Part shown: piece by piece, positions 39,678 through 48,063 of the stretch | Numbering within the stretch: position 1 is the stretch's first letter | Layout of the letters: each line of letters opens with the position of its first letter | Origin: Pseudomonas sp. FP453 | GTDB taxonomy: Bacteria > Pseudomonadota > Gammaproteobacteria > Pseudomonadales > Pseudomonadaceae | Assembly: GCF_030687495.1 (NCBI RefSeq) | Contig: NZ_CP117435.1 | Span: forward strand, 5,150,501 to 5,214,500 | Direction of reading: 5' to 3' | DNA: 64,000 nt | Notes under the pieces: generated by a model | What the model was told of the DNA's origin: nothing | The model's input: only the letters and a program-made list of their open reading frames with translations | The model's database searches: none | Program-made: the position numbers and the translations under genes

Positions 39678-41036
39678 TCAGCGTACGCCTTCAGCCCTCA
39701 ATGCCGCCGGGGTGTAGTCCGCCGCCTTGGCATTGAAGCCAAACACGAAGCTGCTCTTCTCCTCGTTCTTCATGCCCAGCGCGATGTAGCGCCCGGCGAT
39801 GATGTCGTACAGGGTTTCCACGGTGTACGCCGGGGTCTGGTGGTTGTAGTAGAACTGCGCATGCCCTTCCGCCACCCGCCACAGTTGGCCACGGCCGTCG
39901 TAGTGATCCACCAGCGCCACTTGCCAGCTGTCTTCGTCGATGTACATGTGGCGCTTGGCGTAGATGTGCCGCTCGCTCGGCTTGACCGTGCCGACCACTT
40001 CCCACACGCGGTGCAGTTCGTAGCGGGTCAGGTCCTGGTTGATGTGGCCGGCCTTGATGATGTCGTCGTACTTGAGGGTCGGCTGGTCCAGTTTGTAGCT
40101 GTTGTAGGGGATGTACATCTCCTTCTTGCCCACCAGTTTCCAGTCGTAGCGGTCGGGGGCGCCGGAGAACATGTCGAAGTTGTCGGACGTACGCAGGCCG
40201 TCGGACGCAGTGCCCGGCCCGTCATACGCCACTTGCGGCGCACGGCGTACGCGGCGTTGGCCAGCGTTGTAGATCCACGCCAGGCGCGGTTCCTTCACCT
40301 GGTCGAGGGTTTCGTGCACCAGCAGCACGTTGCCCGCCAGCCGCGCCGGCGCGGTCACCGATTGCTTGAAGAAGGTCAGCACGTTGGCCGCCTTGGCCGG
40401 GTCCATGTCGGGGATCAGTTGCGGCACCGCCACTTCTTCTTCGAAGCGGATCGGCGTGTAGCTGCCGTTGGTCTGCGGCGTGGCCTGGGTAATGATGCGG
40501 CGCAGGTTACCGCCGTGGTAACGGGTGATGTGGTTCCACAGCACTTCCACGCCATTTTTTGGAATCGGGAAGGCGTAGTAGCGGTTGCCGGTGAAGTTTT
40601 CCAGGCCGTTGCCGTCGTTGATCGGCTTGACGTTCAGCGCACTGCGCTTGATCGACTCATAGATATCCGCCGGCAAGTTGACCGTGCGATGGGTGGTGTA
40701 CACCGGGATCTTGTAGGTCTCGGGGTAGCGCTTGAACATCGCCACCTGGCCTTCGGACAGCTTGTCCTTGTACTTGTCGACGGTAGCAGCGGTGATCACG
40801 AACAGCGGTTTTTCATTGGCGAACGGGTCGGCGAGGAAGCCTTTGCTGTCCACCGCGCCGGCATTTGCAGGAATGCCGCCCGTCCAGGCCGGGATCGAGC
40901 CGTCGGCGTTGCCGGCTTTTTCGGCGCCCACCGGGGTCAAGCTGGTGCCGAGCTTGGCGGCTTCTTCGGGCGATACGGCGGCCATGACATGGGCCGCCAG
41001 CAAACTCAGAGCCAATACAGCAAGTGTCTTACGCAT
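39678..41036 (-). CDS. DUF1329 outer-membrane lipoprotein-sorting-like protein
   Basis: A 452-residue exported protein with a signal peptide (VLALSLLAAHVMA). The mature part is beta-rich with the DUF1329 pattern (SPEEAAKLGTSLTPVGAEKAG, GYKIPVYTTHRT-like segments, RVWEVVGTVKPSERHIY). The family has a LolA/LolB-like fold and is thought to handle hydrophobic compounds in the periplasm. It follows the DUF1302 gene by 26 bases. Confidence 0.92.
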   Translation of the reverse strand: MRKTLAVLALSLLAAHVMAAVSPEEAAKLGTSLTPVGAEKAGNADGSIPAWTGGIPANAGAVDSKGFLADPFANEKPLFVITAATVDKYKDKLSEGQVAMFKRYPETYKIPVYTTHRTVNLPADIYESIKRSALNVKPINDGNGLENFTGNRYYAFPIPKNGVEVLWNHITRYHGGNLRRIITQATPQTNGSYTPIRFEEEVAVPQLIPDMDPAKAANVLTFFKQSVTAPARLAGNVLLVHETLDQVKEPRLAWIYNAGQRRVRRAPQVAYDGPGTASDGLRTSDNFDMFSGAPDRYDWKLVGKKEMYIPYNSYKLDQPTLKYDDIIKAGHINQDLTRYELHRVWEVVGTVKPSERHIYAKRHMYIDEDSWQVALVDHYDGRGQLWRVAEGHAQFYYNHQTPAYTVETLYDIIAGRYIALGMKNEEKSSFVFGFNAKAADYTPAALRAEGVR

Positions 41037-41062
41037 GGAGTCTTGTCCTTCTTTTAGCCAGA

Positions 41063-42856
41063 TCAGAAGTTCACGCCGAAGCTGAGGGCGAGGAAGTCAC
41101 GGTCGGTGAGGGTGTTGTAGTCGCCGCCGAAAAAGTCGGTGTAGCTCAGGCTGGCGGTGTAGGTGCTGCGGTAGTCCGCATCCACGCCGACGCTGATGGC
41201 CTTGGCGCCCTTGTTGAACAGGCCGTTGGGGCCGTAGCCGGCGACGTCGTGGGACCACGACAGGTTGGGCTTGAGGTTCACCCCGAAAATCGCGTTGTTG
41301 TAGTCAAGGATCGCCCGGGCGCGGTAGCCCCAGGAGTTGGCCGTGACAAAACCGTCGGTGTCACCCTGGAAGCCGTAGGCGCCGTAGACCGAGTCGCGGC
41401 CGTAACGCAGTTTGGATTTGTCTTCCAGCCCGGCGACGTGCACAAAGGCCGCTTCACCGACCAACGTCAGGCGTTCGGCGCCCAGCACCTGGTCGAAGAA
41501 TTGGGTCATGGTGCTTTGGATCTGGGTGATTTCCTTGCGGCGGTAGCCTTTGTTGTCGTCGCCGAAGTTGCTGCGGATCGGTGATGCCGCTTGGCCGGCG
41601 ACCGGGTTGATCAGGGCCAGGGTCAGGTCGGTGGTGTTGAGCTGCACCGGCGCGTTCGGGCGGTAGCTGATTTCGCCGGTCCACGCGGTGCCGGTGGGCA
41701 AGGTGGTGGAGAAACTGGCGCCGAACAGGCGGATGTTTTCCGGGTAGTCGAGGTAGTACTGGCCACGGCCGAGCATCAGGCTTTGGACCAGCCCTGAGCC
41801 GGTGCCGGGCGCGATGCCGTTGGCTGCGCCGGAGATGGCGCCGAGCCTGGCCAGCGTGGTGGTGTTGGTGATGGTGCCCACGGTCGGCGTGCGGCTGTGG
41901 TAGTTCATGAAGTACAGGCCGTACTCGGTATCATCCCCCAGCCAGCGCAGGGCCGCGCCGAACTGGCCGCCGTCACGGGCCTCGCGGTCCCGGGCGCGCT
42001 GCACGATCACCCCTTCACGGGTCACTTGAAAGCCCTGCCCGAACGCAGCGGCCACCGGTTGCAACGGTGCAATCGCCGGGTTGCCCACGGTGTAGTTGCC
42101 GTTGCAACCATGGGCCGCGACGTCGCCACCAAAGAAGGTGCCGCAGTTATCCAGCACGGTGTTCTGCCAGTTCAACTGGTAGAAGCCCTCCACCGTCAGT
42201 TGGTTGGTCAGGCTTTGGGAGCCGAACAGCATGTTCACCGGGATCAGCCCTTCCTTGATCTCCGCGCCGGGGCGGCGGAAGGCCGACACGTCGATGGGGT
42301 TGATGCTGTTGATGGAGTTACCGATAAAGGTGCTCTCGCCCCAGCTCACCACCTGCTTGCCCAGGCGCACGTTGCCCGGTTGGTCGCCAATGGAATAGTT
42401 GTGATAGACGAAGGCATCCAGCAGTTGATAACCGGACGAGCGCGCGCCTTCGTCGCGGTGGTGGTTGCTGATCTGTTTGAATTCGCGGTCTTCGTCCTGC
42501 AGTTCGAAGTCGTACCAGTACTTGCCACGCAAAAACATGCCGCTGTCGCCGTACTTGAGTTCCAGGTCGTGCAGGCCTTTGAAGATCTTGGAGAAGGTTT
42601 CGCCCTTCTTGAAGTTCAGCCGTCCGTCATCCCCGGTAGACGCCTGCCCGGTGCCACCATTGACGGTGCCCACCAGTTTCTTATCGGCATCGCGCATGCC
42701 CCAACTCGCGCCGACCGACAGCGAGGAGTCGAATTGCCCTTCGATCTCATCGCCAATGTTGAACGAAACAGCCTGCGCCTGCGCACAGCAACCCAGTGCA
42801 ACCGCAGCGGCCAGCGCCTGAGGCGTGAAGATGGCGCGCATTGTTGTTTTTGTCAT
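41063..42856 (-). CDS. DUF1302 outer-membrane protein
   Basis: A 597-residue protein. ATG 42856 follows GGGGAAG; the frame to 42925 is longer but unnecessary. Signal peptide to about AQA, then a beta-rich sequence with alternating aromatic residues and a C-terminal Phe (ALSFGVNF), as in outer-membrane barrels. DUF1302 and DUF1329 proteins are paired in many Gammaproteobacteria and have been linked to lipid or steroid transport with RND partners. No RND gene is adjacent here. Confidence 0.92.
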   Translation of the reverse strand: MTKTTMRAIFTPQALAAAVALGCCAQAQAVSFNIGDEIEGQFDSSLSVGASWGMRDADKKLVGTVNGGTGQASTGDDGRLNFKKGETFSKIFKGLHDLELKYGDSGMFLRGKYWYDFELQDEDREFKQISNHHRDEGARSSGYQLLDAFVYHNYSIGDQPGNVRLGKQVVSWGESTFIGNSINSINPIDVSAFRRPGAEIKEGLIPVNMLFGSQSLTNQLTVEGFYQLNWQNTVLDNCGTFFGGDVAAHGCNGNYTVGNPAIAPLQPVAAAFGQGFQVTREGVIVQRARDREARDGGQFGAALRWLGDDTEYGLYFMNYHSRTPTVGTITNTTTLARLGAISGAANGIAPGTGSGLVQSLMLGRGQYYLDYPENIRLFGASFSTTLPTGTAWTGEISYRPNAPVQLNTTDLTLALINPVAGQAASPIRSNFGDDNKGYRRKEITQIQSTMTQFFDQVLGAERLTLVGEAAFVHVAGLEDKSKLRYGRDSVYGAYGFQGDTDGFVTANSWGYRARAILDYNNAIFGVNLKPNLSWSHDVAGYGPNGLFNKGAKAISVGVDADYRSTYTASLSYTDFFGGDYNTLTDRDFLALSFGVNF

Positions 42857-43057
42857 GCGTCTTCCCCGGTGAGTGACAGAAGGCCCCACCCTACTGCCGC
42901 GCATCAGGAGCGATAAGCGCACCAAGGAGGGATTCGTGTTGTCGCTCGAAAGGATGAGCGGCCGCGCAGGCCGCGGGTTTGGGCGGGGGTATGGATCGAA
43001 TGGATGGTGGCTTATCAGGCCAATGGATGACGCGTCCCACTGAGCCGCTCGCGCGGG

Positions 43058-43102
43058 TGACGCAGAGCGTCACAGATGCATTCCCACGCAGAGCGTGGGA
43101 AC
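43058..43102. repeat. Tandem AGA-loop hairpins
   Basis: GTGACGC-AGA-GCGTCAC (43058-43074) and TTCCCACGC-AGA-GCGTGGGAA (43082-43102) are two perfect hairpins with the same AGA loop, 7 bases apart. This composite looks like a dispersed Pseudomonas repeat different from the REPINs above. Confidence 0.75.
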
Positions 43103-43144
43103 GATCATTGCTGAATTGGTAACAGTCCTTGTCCTGAAGCGCTA

Positions 43145-43173
43145 TTACTCATTTTGTTACAACCGACTATTCT
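43145..43173 (+). promoter_or_regulatory. Possible sigma-70 promoter of the sRNA candidate
   Basis: TTACTC and TATTCT with 17-base spacing. Only a moderate match to consensus; called because an orphan terminator lies about 165 bases downstream. Confidence 0.35.
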
Positions 43174-43179
43174 TAGCGC

Positions 43180-43339
43180 GCTTTCAGGGCAAACAGCCCG
43201 CTTCCGCAACAGGAAGAACAGCCAGACTCAGCTGGATTGATGCCTGTTTTCAATCTGTTACCCGTGTTCACTGACGTGGATTTGTTGCTCCTTGATCCAA
43301 CGTCTTACTTCGGCCGCTGCCTATGCAGCGGCCTTTTTT
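43180..43339 (+). ncRNA. Candidate intergenic small RNA
   Basis: About 160 bases between a plausible promoter and a strong terminator, on a strand with no protein gene for over 2 kb upstream. It includes five consecutive ARN triplets (43208-43222), the kind of A-rich motif bound by the distal face of Hfq, and a small CTTCC/GGAAG stem. The terminator carries a 6-T tail. I do not recognise a known family. The 5' end is a guess. Confidence 0.5.
43312..43339 (+). terminator. Strong intrinsic terminator with no upstream gene
   Basis: GGCCGCTGC-CTAT-GCAGCGGCC followed by TTTTTT: a perfect 9-bp GC-rich stem and T-run, reading rightward. Confidence 0.92.
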
Positions 43340-43350
43340 ATGCCCGCAAT

Positions 43351-43374
43351 AAAACGGGGCGCCGTCAGCGCCCC
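43351..43374 (-). terminator. Terminator of the SDR gene region
   Basis: On the minus strand GGGGCGC pairs with GCGCCCC, followed by GTTTTAT, 28 bases after the SDR stop. Confidence 0.8.
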
Positions 43375-43402
43375 GCAGTATTCAATGTTTTTACAGCAAC
43401 GA

Positions 43403-44314
43403 TCAGAGGCTGTACTTCTGCAAGTTGGCCATCATTTCCTTCAGGGCCTCGATGTTGTCCTTGGGGTGAGCAGCGCCTTCGAAGTCGCAGATCTGTTGCC
43501 AGTGCGCGGCCACGTCGTCGGGCGAGAAGCCCGCTTCCGGGTCGAACCCCACACCCAGGCTGCGCTCCCAGCGGGTCTTGCCGATCCAGCCGCCGCCCAC
43601 TTCGAACAGGCCGGCGGTTTCCTCGCACGCCTCGCTGCCCAGGTACACCACCAGCGGGCTGACCAGCTCCGGCTTGAGGCGCTCGAACACCTGCGGCGGG
43701 ATCAGGCCTTCGGTCATGCGCGTGCCGCCAGTCGGGGCGATGGCGTTGACCAGGATATTGTTCTTGCGCCCTTCCAGCGCCAGGGTGCGGGTCAGGCCAT
43801 ACAGGCCGAGCTTGGCCATGCCGTAGTTGGACTGGCCGAAGTTGCCGTAGATGCCCGAGGTGGAGGCGGTGAAGATCACCCGGCCATAACCTTGCTCGCG
43901 CATGTGCGGCCAGGCGGCGCGGGTGTGACTTTGTAGGCGCCTTCGACATGCACCCGGTAAACCAGGTCCCAGTCGCTGTCGTCCATTTTGTGGAAGGTCT
44001 TGTCGCGCAGGATGCCGGCGTTGTTGACCACCACGTCGATGCGGCCGAACACGTCCAGCGCGTGCTGCACGATCTTGTCACCGTCGGTGACAGAGTCATG
44101 GTTGGCTTCGGCAGTACCGCCAGCGGCGGATTTCCGCGACCACGCGGTCGGCCGCCGAGGCATTGGCGCCTTCGCCCTGGGTCGAGCCGCCCAGGTCATT
44201 GACCAACACCTTGGCGCCGTGCCGGGCGAACAGCAGCGCATGGGCCCGGCCCAACCCGCCGCCGGCACCGGTGACGATCACGACCTTATCCTGGAACTGC
44301 ACTGACTCACTCAT
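43403..44314 (-). pseudogene. Frameshifted short-chain dehydrogenase (3-hydroxyacyl-CoA type)
   Basis: Start ATG 44314 with GGAG upstream. Frame 1 carries the Rossmann TGAGGGLG and breaks after VVAEIR, where CGCGCC has become CGCC (about 2 bases lost). Frame 2 carries VVNNAGIL to VEGAYKVT, then a 2-base AC duplication (near 43931) shifts to frame 3 with [11 protein letters not shown] and the catalytic YGMAK, ending LQKYSL. Joined, it is ~303 residues, normal for the multifunctional-enzyme-type SDR. The two indels nearly cancel but leave about 60 residues out of phase with both ends. Decay or sequencing error. Confidence 0.82.
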
Positions 44315-44443
44315 ACCGAACTCCGCTGGCGACAATGGGAATGGGTTGAGTGTCAGGCACGGGGCGTTTGGTCACAATAAAGTCAGCCAGGGCTGAATGG
44401 TGCGCGATAAGGCTGGGGGATGATGGCTAATGAGTCGAAGCGC

Positions 44444-45346
44444 TCAGGAATAGGCCATGTAGGGCATCGGCCCGGCGATCCGCTCGCGAAACGCCAGGTA
44501 GTGCTTGAGCACCTGCACCGGCGCTTCGATCTGCGGGTAGTGGCCAATGTTCGCCAGCAACACCGTATCGGCCTCGGGCACCAGTTGCTGGTAACGCTCC
44601 ACCATATGCGCACCGGAAATCGGATCAGCCTCCCCGTCGATCACCCGCAACGGCACATCCCCGCGCTGCATCGCCTCCACCCAACGGTCACGCAAGCGGC
44701 GACGCTGGGGGATATAGGCGATCAGCTTGTGCAGAATCCGCGTGCCATCGTTGCAGTTGAGCAGGCTCCAGAAATCATCCAGGGCGCTTTCGCTGGGGCG
44801 CGTCGCCGGGCCGAAGATCTGCCGGAAGCTGTCGGACAAGGCATTGCGCCCAAAGGCGCGGCCGATCATCCAGCCGAGCGGGCTGAGCAGGAGTTTCTGC
44901 ACCAGCGCCGGCCGATGGGTTTCGGGGAACAGGCCGCCGTTGAGAAACACGCAACTGGCCATCTGGAAGCGGCCTTCGTAATGCCGCGCGAGCAATTCCT
45001 GGGCAACGCTGTCGCCGTAGTCATGGGCCAGCACATGCACCGGCTGATCCACACTCAAGTGCTCCAGCAACGCCTGTTGCACATCGGCCTGCTCCAGCAG
45101 GCAATACTCGTGATCGACGGGTTTGTCCGAATCGCCAAAACCGAGCATGTCGCAGGCAATCACCAGGTTGCGCTGGGCCAGGGGCTGCCACAGGTAATGC
45201 CAGTCCCAGCTGGCCGTGGGGAAGCCATGGATCAGCAGTAGCGGCTCGCCCTGCCCCGCCACCCAATAACGGAGGGTACGGCCACGGAAGACAAAACTCT
45301 GGCTGCGCTTGCGCCAGGCGCTGAGCGGGATCTCGGCGAGTGGCAT
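44444..45346 (-). CDS. Alpha/beta hydrolase (haloalkane dehalogenase/epoxide hydrolase-like)
   Basis: A 300-residue hydrolase. Oxyanion HGFPTASWDW; nucleophile elbow AHDYGDS with Asp rather than Ser, as in haloalkane dehalogenases and epoxide hydrolases; catalytic His in NIGHYPQIEAP. Its ATG shares one base with the stop of the class II aldolase upstream, so the two form an operon. The substrate is unknown. It may belong with the SDR in a small catabolic cluster. Confidence 0.9.
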   Translation of the reverse strand: MPLAEIPLSAWRKRSQSFVFRGRTLRYWVAGQGEPLLLIHGFPTASWDWHYLWQPLAQRNLVIACDMLGFGDSDKPVDHEYCLLEQADVQQALLEHLSVDQPVHVLAHDYGDSVAQELLARHYEGRFQMASCVFLNGGLFPETHRPALVQKLLLSPLGWMIGRAFGRNALSDSFRQIFGPATRPSESALDDFWSLLNCNDGTRILHKLIAYIPQRRRLRDRWVEAMQRGDVPLRVIDGEADPISGAHMVERYQQLVPEADTVLLANIGHYPQIEAPVQVLKHYLAFRERIAGPMPYMAYS

Positions 45347-46128
45347 CAGGTTGTATACCCAGGATCGATGCTGTCCAACTTGCGCAGCAACGCCGGCCAG
45401 GCCAGCGCGCCCCCCATCCCTTGTGCACTCTTGGTGACGGCCGCCACCATCGCCTTGGCCCCGGCCAGGATCTGCGGGCCGATCGGGATCAACTCGGCGC
45501 CGCCGTTTTGCGCCAGCACCTGGATGTCACAGGCACGCTGGAAGGTGAACATCATCAAGAAGGTGTCGGCGATGGTGCTGCCGCAGGTCAGCAGGCCGTG
45601 GTTGTGCAGCATCAGGAAATTGTTGTCACCCAGGTCGGCCTGCAAACGCGCCTTTTCTTCGTGGTTCAGCGCCACGCCTTCGTAGGCGTGATAGGCCAGG
45701 CTCGCCAGCACGAAGATCGATTGCTGGCTGATCGGCAGCACGCCCTGTTTCTGCGCCGCTACCGCGACACCGGCGGCGGTGTGGGTATGCAGCACACAGC
45801 TTACGTCATGGCGCACTTCATGGATCGCGCTGTGGATGGTGTAGCCCGCCGGGTTGATCTCGTAGGGGCTGTCCATCAGCTTGTTGCCGGCCTGATCGAC
45901 CTTGACCAGGCTCGACGCGGTGATCTCGTGAAACATCAGCCCGTACGGATTGATCAGGAAATCATCGGTGCCCGGCACCTTGGCCGAGATGTGAGTGAAG
46001 ATCAGGTCATCCCAGCCATGCAACGCCACCAGGCGATAGCAGGCTGCCAGGTCGACACGGGCTTGCCATTCGGCAGCGCTGACCTGGTCTTGGACATTTT
46101 GCGGCGATAGAACGGGGGCTAGGCTCAC
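45346..46128 (-). CDS. Class II aldolase/adducin-family protein
   Basis: A 260-residue protein. Zinc ligand motif HTHTAAG near residue 114 and a third His in LHNHGLLT; N-terminal DLIFTHISAKVPG. The family cleaves phosphorylated sugars or acts on related hydroxy-acids. First gene of the pair with the hydrolase. About 200 bases of non-coding DNA follow upstream with no site I can name. Confidence 0.9.
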   Translation of the reverse strand: MSLAPVLSPQNVQDQVSAAEWQARVDLAACYRLVALHGWDDLIFTHISAKVPGTDDFLINPYGLMFHEITASSLVKVDQAGNKLMDSPYEINPAGYTIHSAIHEVRHDVSCVLHTHTAAGVAVAAQKQGVLPISQQSIFVLASLAYHAYEGVALNHEEKARLQADLGDNNFLMLHNHGLLTCGSTIADTFLMMFTFQRACDIQVLAQNGGAELIPIGPQILAGAKAMVAAVTKSAQGMGGALAWPALLRKLDSIDPGYTT

Positions 46129-46342
46129 GGCAACGACCTCCTTGGCGCACTTTCTTATTGTTTTTTTGAGTGAAGGGCCAGTCTAGCCAGACCTCATGAC
46201 GGAAGGAGTCGCCTTCGCAGCCAGCTTGGTGACCGAACGAGTCAGCCAAGAGAATAGTTCAAATCCGTGCACGCAGCGTCAGAGAAGCGCCGCCAATAAA
46301 GGCGCGGCGCCTCGACAGGCGGGGGGCTGCGCGAGTCTCCGA

Positions 46343-46798
46343 TCAGCCGCGCAGTGCAGTGACCAGTTCAGCCAGCCACGGCTCGGCGTCGGCTTCCGGG
46401 GTGACGCTTTCGCTGGCGTCCAGGCGCAGCATCGGCAGGACTTCGCGCACGCCCAACTCGCCGAACAGTTCACGCAGTTGCTCGCCACCGCCGCAGAAGG
46501 TGTCGCCGTAGCTGGCGTCGCCCAGGCCGATCACCGCGCCTGGCAGGCCGCGCCAGGCGGCGGGCAATTGATCGCGGATGCTCGAATACAGCGGTTGCAG
46601 GTTGTCGGGCAACTCACCCATGCCGGTGGTCGATGTCACCGCCAGGAACGCGTCGGGAGCGAAGGCCTGCACGTCTGCCAGGGTGGCGCGCGGGTTGTGC
46701 CAGGCTTCAAAACCGGCGGCGTTGAGGATACCGGCGGCATGGCGGGCGACTTCTTCAGCGGTGCCGTAGACCGAGCCGGAAAGGATGGCGACTTTCAT
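46343..46798 (-). CDS. Flavodoxin (MioC-like)
   Basis: A 151-residue flavodoxin-fold protein. FMN phosphate loop SGSVYGTAEEVARH near residues 7-20 and TTGMGELPDN and GLGDASYGDTFCG isoalloxazine loops. It carries one or two electrons; partners are not encoded nearby. ATG 46798 is chosen; the codon just before it is TTG. It is divergent from the LOV gene across about 130 bases. Confidence 0.9.
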   Translation of the reverse strand: MKVAILSGSVYGTAEEVARHAAGILNAAGFEAWHNPRATLADVQAFAPDAFLAVTSTTGMGELPDNLQPLYSSIRDQLPAAWRGLPGAVIGLGDASYGDTFCGGGEQLRELFGELGVREVLPMLRLDASESVTPEADAEPWLAELVTALRG

Positions 46799-46927
46799 CA
46801 ATCTGATCCTGTAGTTGAGTGAAAGCGTGGGATATTAGCAGCTGACACAAATTTTTCAGTGAGCCACGTGCAACATTCAAGCGTTGCCATACACTCCAAT
46901 CGCCAAAAACAAGCCATGGACCGCTCA

Positions 46928-47395
46928 ATGATTAACGCCAAACTGATGCAACTGGTCGTCAACGCCTCCAACGACGGCATCGTCGTCGCCGAACGGGAAG
47001 GCAAGGACAAGCCGCTGATCTACGTCAACCCGGCATTCGAACGGCTGACCGGCTACACCCTGGACGACATCCTCTATCAGGACTGCCGATTCCTGCAGTC
47101 GGGTGACCGCGATCAACCGGGGCTGATGGCCATTCGTGAGGCGCTGGACAGCGGCGGTGCGTGCCGTGAGATCCTGCGCAACTACCGCAAAGATGGCACA
47201 CACTTCTTTAACGAACTGTCGCTTTCGACGGTGTACAACGCGGCCGACAAGCAGACCTACTTTGTCGGTGTGCAAAAAGACGTCACCCTCCAGGTCCAGG
47301 CCCAGCAACGCGTGGCCCAGTTGGAACGGGAATTGGCCGAGGTCAAGGCCGAGCTGGCCGCCCTCAAAGCGACGAGCGGATCTAACAAAATTTAG
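46928..47395 (+). CDS. Short LOV blue-light receptor protein
   Basis: A 155-residue protein made of a LOV-PAS domain and a short C-terminal coiled coil (QQRVAQLERELAEVKAELAAL), without an effector domain. ATG 46928 is chosen by comparison with Pseudomonas short-LOV proteins, which begin MINAKLLQ; ATG 46916 is an in-frame alternative. The photoactive Cys53 sits in YQDCRFLQ, and NYRKDG, NELS and VGVQKDV match FMN-binding positions. Related P. putida proteins work with a LitR-class MerR regulator; such a gene lies 0.7 kb downstream. Confidence 0.93.
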   Translation: MINAKLMQLVVNASNDGIVVAEREGKDKPLIYVNPAFERLTGYTLDDILYQDCRFLQSGDRDQPGLMAIREALDSGGACREILRNYRKDGTHFFNELSLSTVYNAADKQTYFVGVQKDVTLQVQAQQRVAQLERELAEVKAELAALKATSGSNKI

Positions 47396-47455
47396 AAAAC
47401 GGGGTCAGTAGAGAGGATAATGGCATTTTAACACCCTCCCCATTGAGCAAGATCA

Positions 47456-48061
47456 ATGCACCGCGACGCGCTTCTGACCCAGGATGAGCTGGACTTCATT
47501 CAGAACATGCAGCACAACCCCCAGCTCAACCTGCGGGATGCTTCGTCGAGCCTGACGGTCAACGGCGGTGCGCAGATCCGCGATTTGCTGACCCGACTGG
47601 CCGCCCACGACCATGTCACCATCCAGGCGCAGTTCGATAACCAGCAACTCACCTTCCCCCTGCATCTAGTGGAAGATGAGTTTCATGCGGTGCATCTGCG
47701 TCTGGGGGTGCCGAGCATTTTCGAAGACGGCCCGATGATCCGCCCATGGCGCCTGGCGCTCGAAACGCCAGTAGCACTGGAGAACATCAAGGGCACACCC
47801 GGTGCTTTGTGGGTACACGAAGTGTCGTTCAAGGGGGTGTTGGTGGAGATCCGTGGCCGGGTCAAGGCGCCCAAGACCTTTGCCCTGTGGTTCAGCCCTT
47901 CCGGCTACGAACGCATTGCGCTACGCGGCACGCTGGAGCGGGAAACCGCGCGCGGCCTGTTCGCCTATCGCCTGAACCAGAGTGATGCGGATGAAATCGA
48001 GCGCCTGCGCCAATTCATCCTGCACCAGCACCGCCTGGTCCACCCGCACGTGCACGCCTGA
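47456..48061 (+). CDS. Possible PilZ-like protein
   Basis: A 201-residue soluble protein. The central and C-terminal part resembles PilZ architecture: RPWR, then a VHEVSFKGV strand in the place of the (D/N)xSxxG motif, and the terminal helix DADEIERLRQFILHQH. The D/N is replaced and the RxxxR box is weak, so c-di-GMP binding is doubtful. It lies 60 bases after the LOV gene on the same strand and could be co-transcribed. Confidence 0.6.
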   Translation: MHRDALLTQDELDFIQNMQHNPQLNLRDASSSLTVNGGAQIRDLLTRLAAHDHVTIQAQFDNQQLTFPLHLVEDEFHAVHLRLGVPSIFEDGPMIRPWRLALETPVALENIKGTPGALWVHEVSFKGVLVEIRGRVKAPKTFALWFSPSGYERIALRGTLERETARGLFAYRLNQSDADEIERLRQFILHQHRLVHPHVHA

Positions 48062-48063
48062 TC

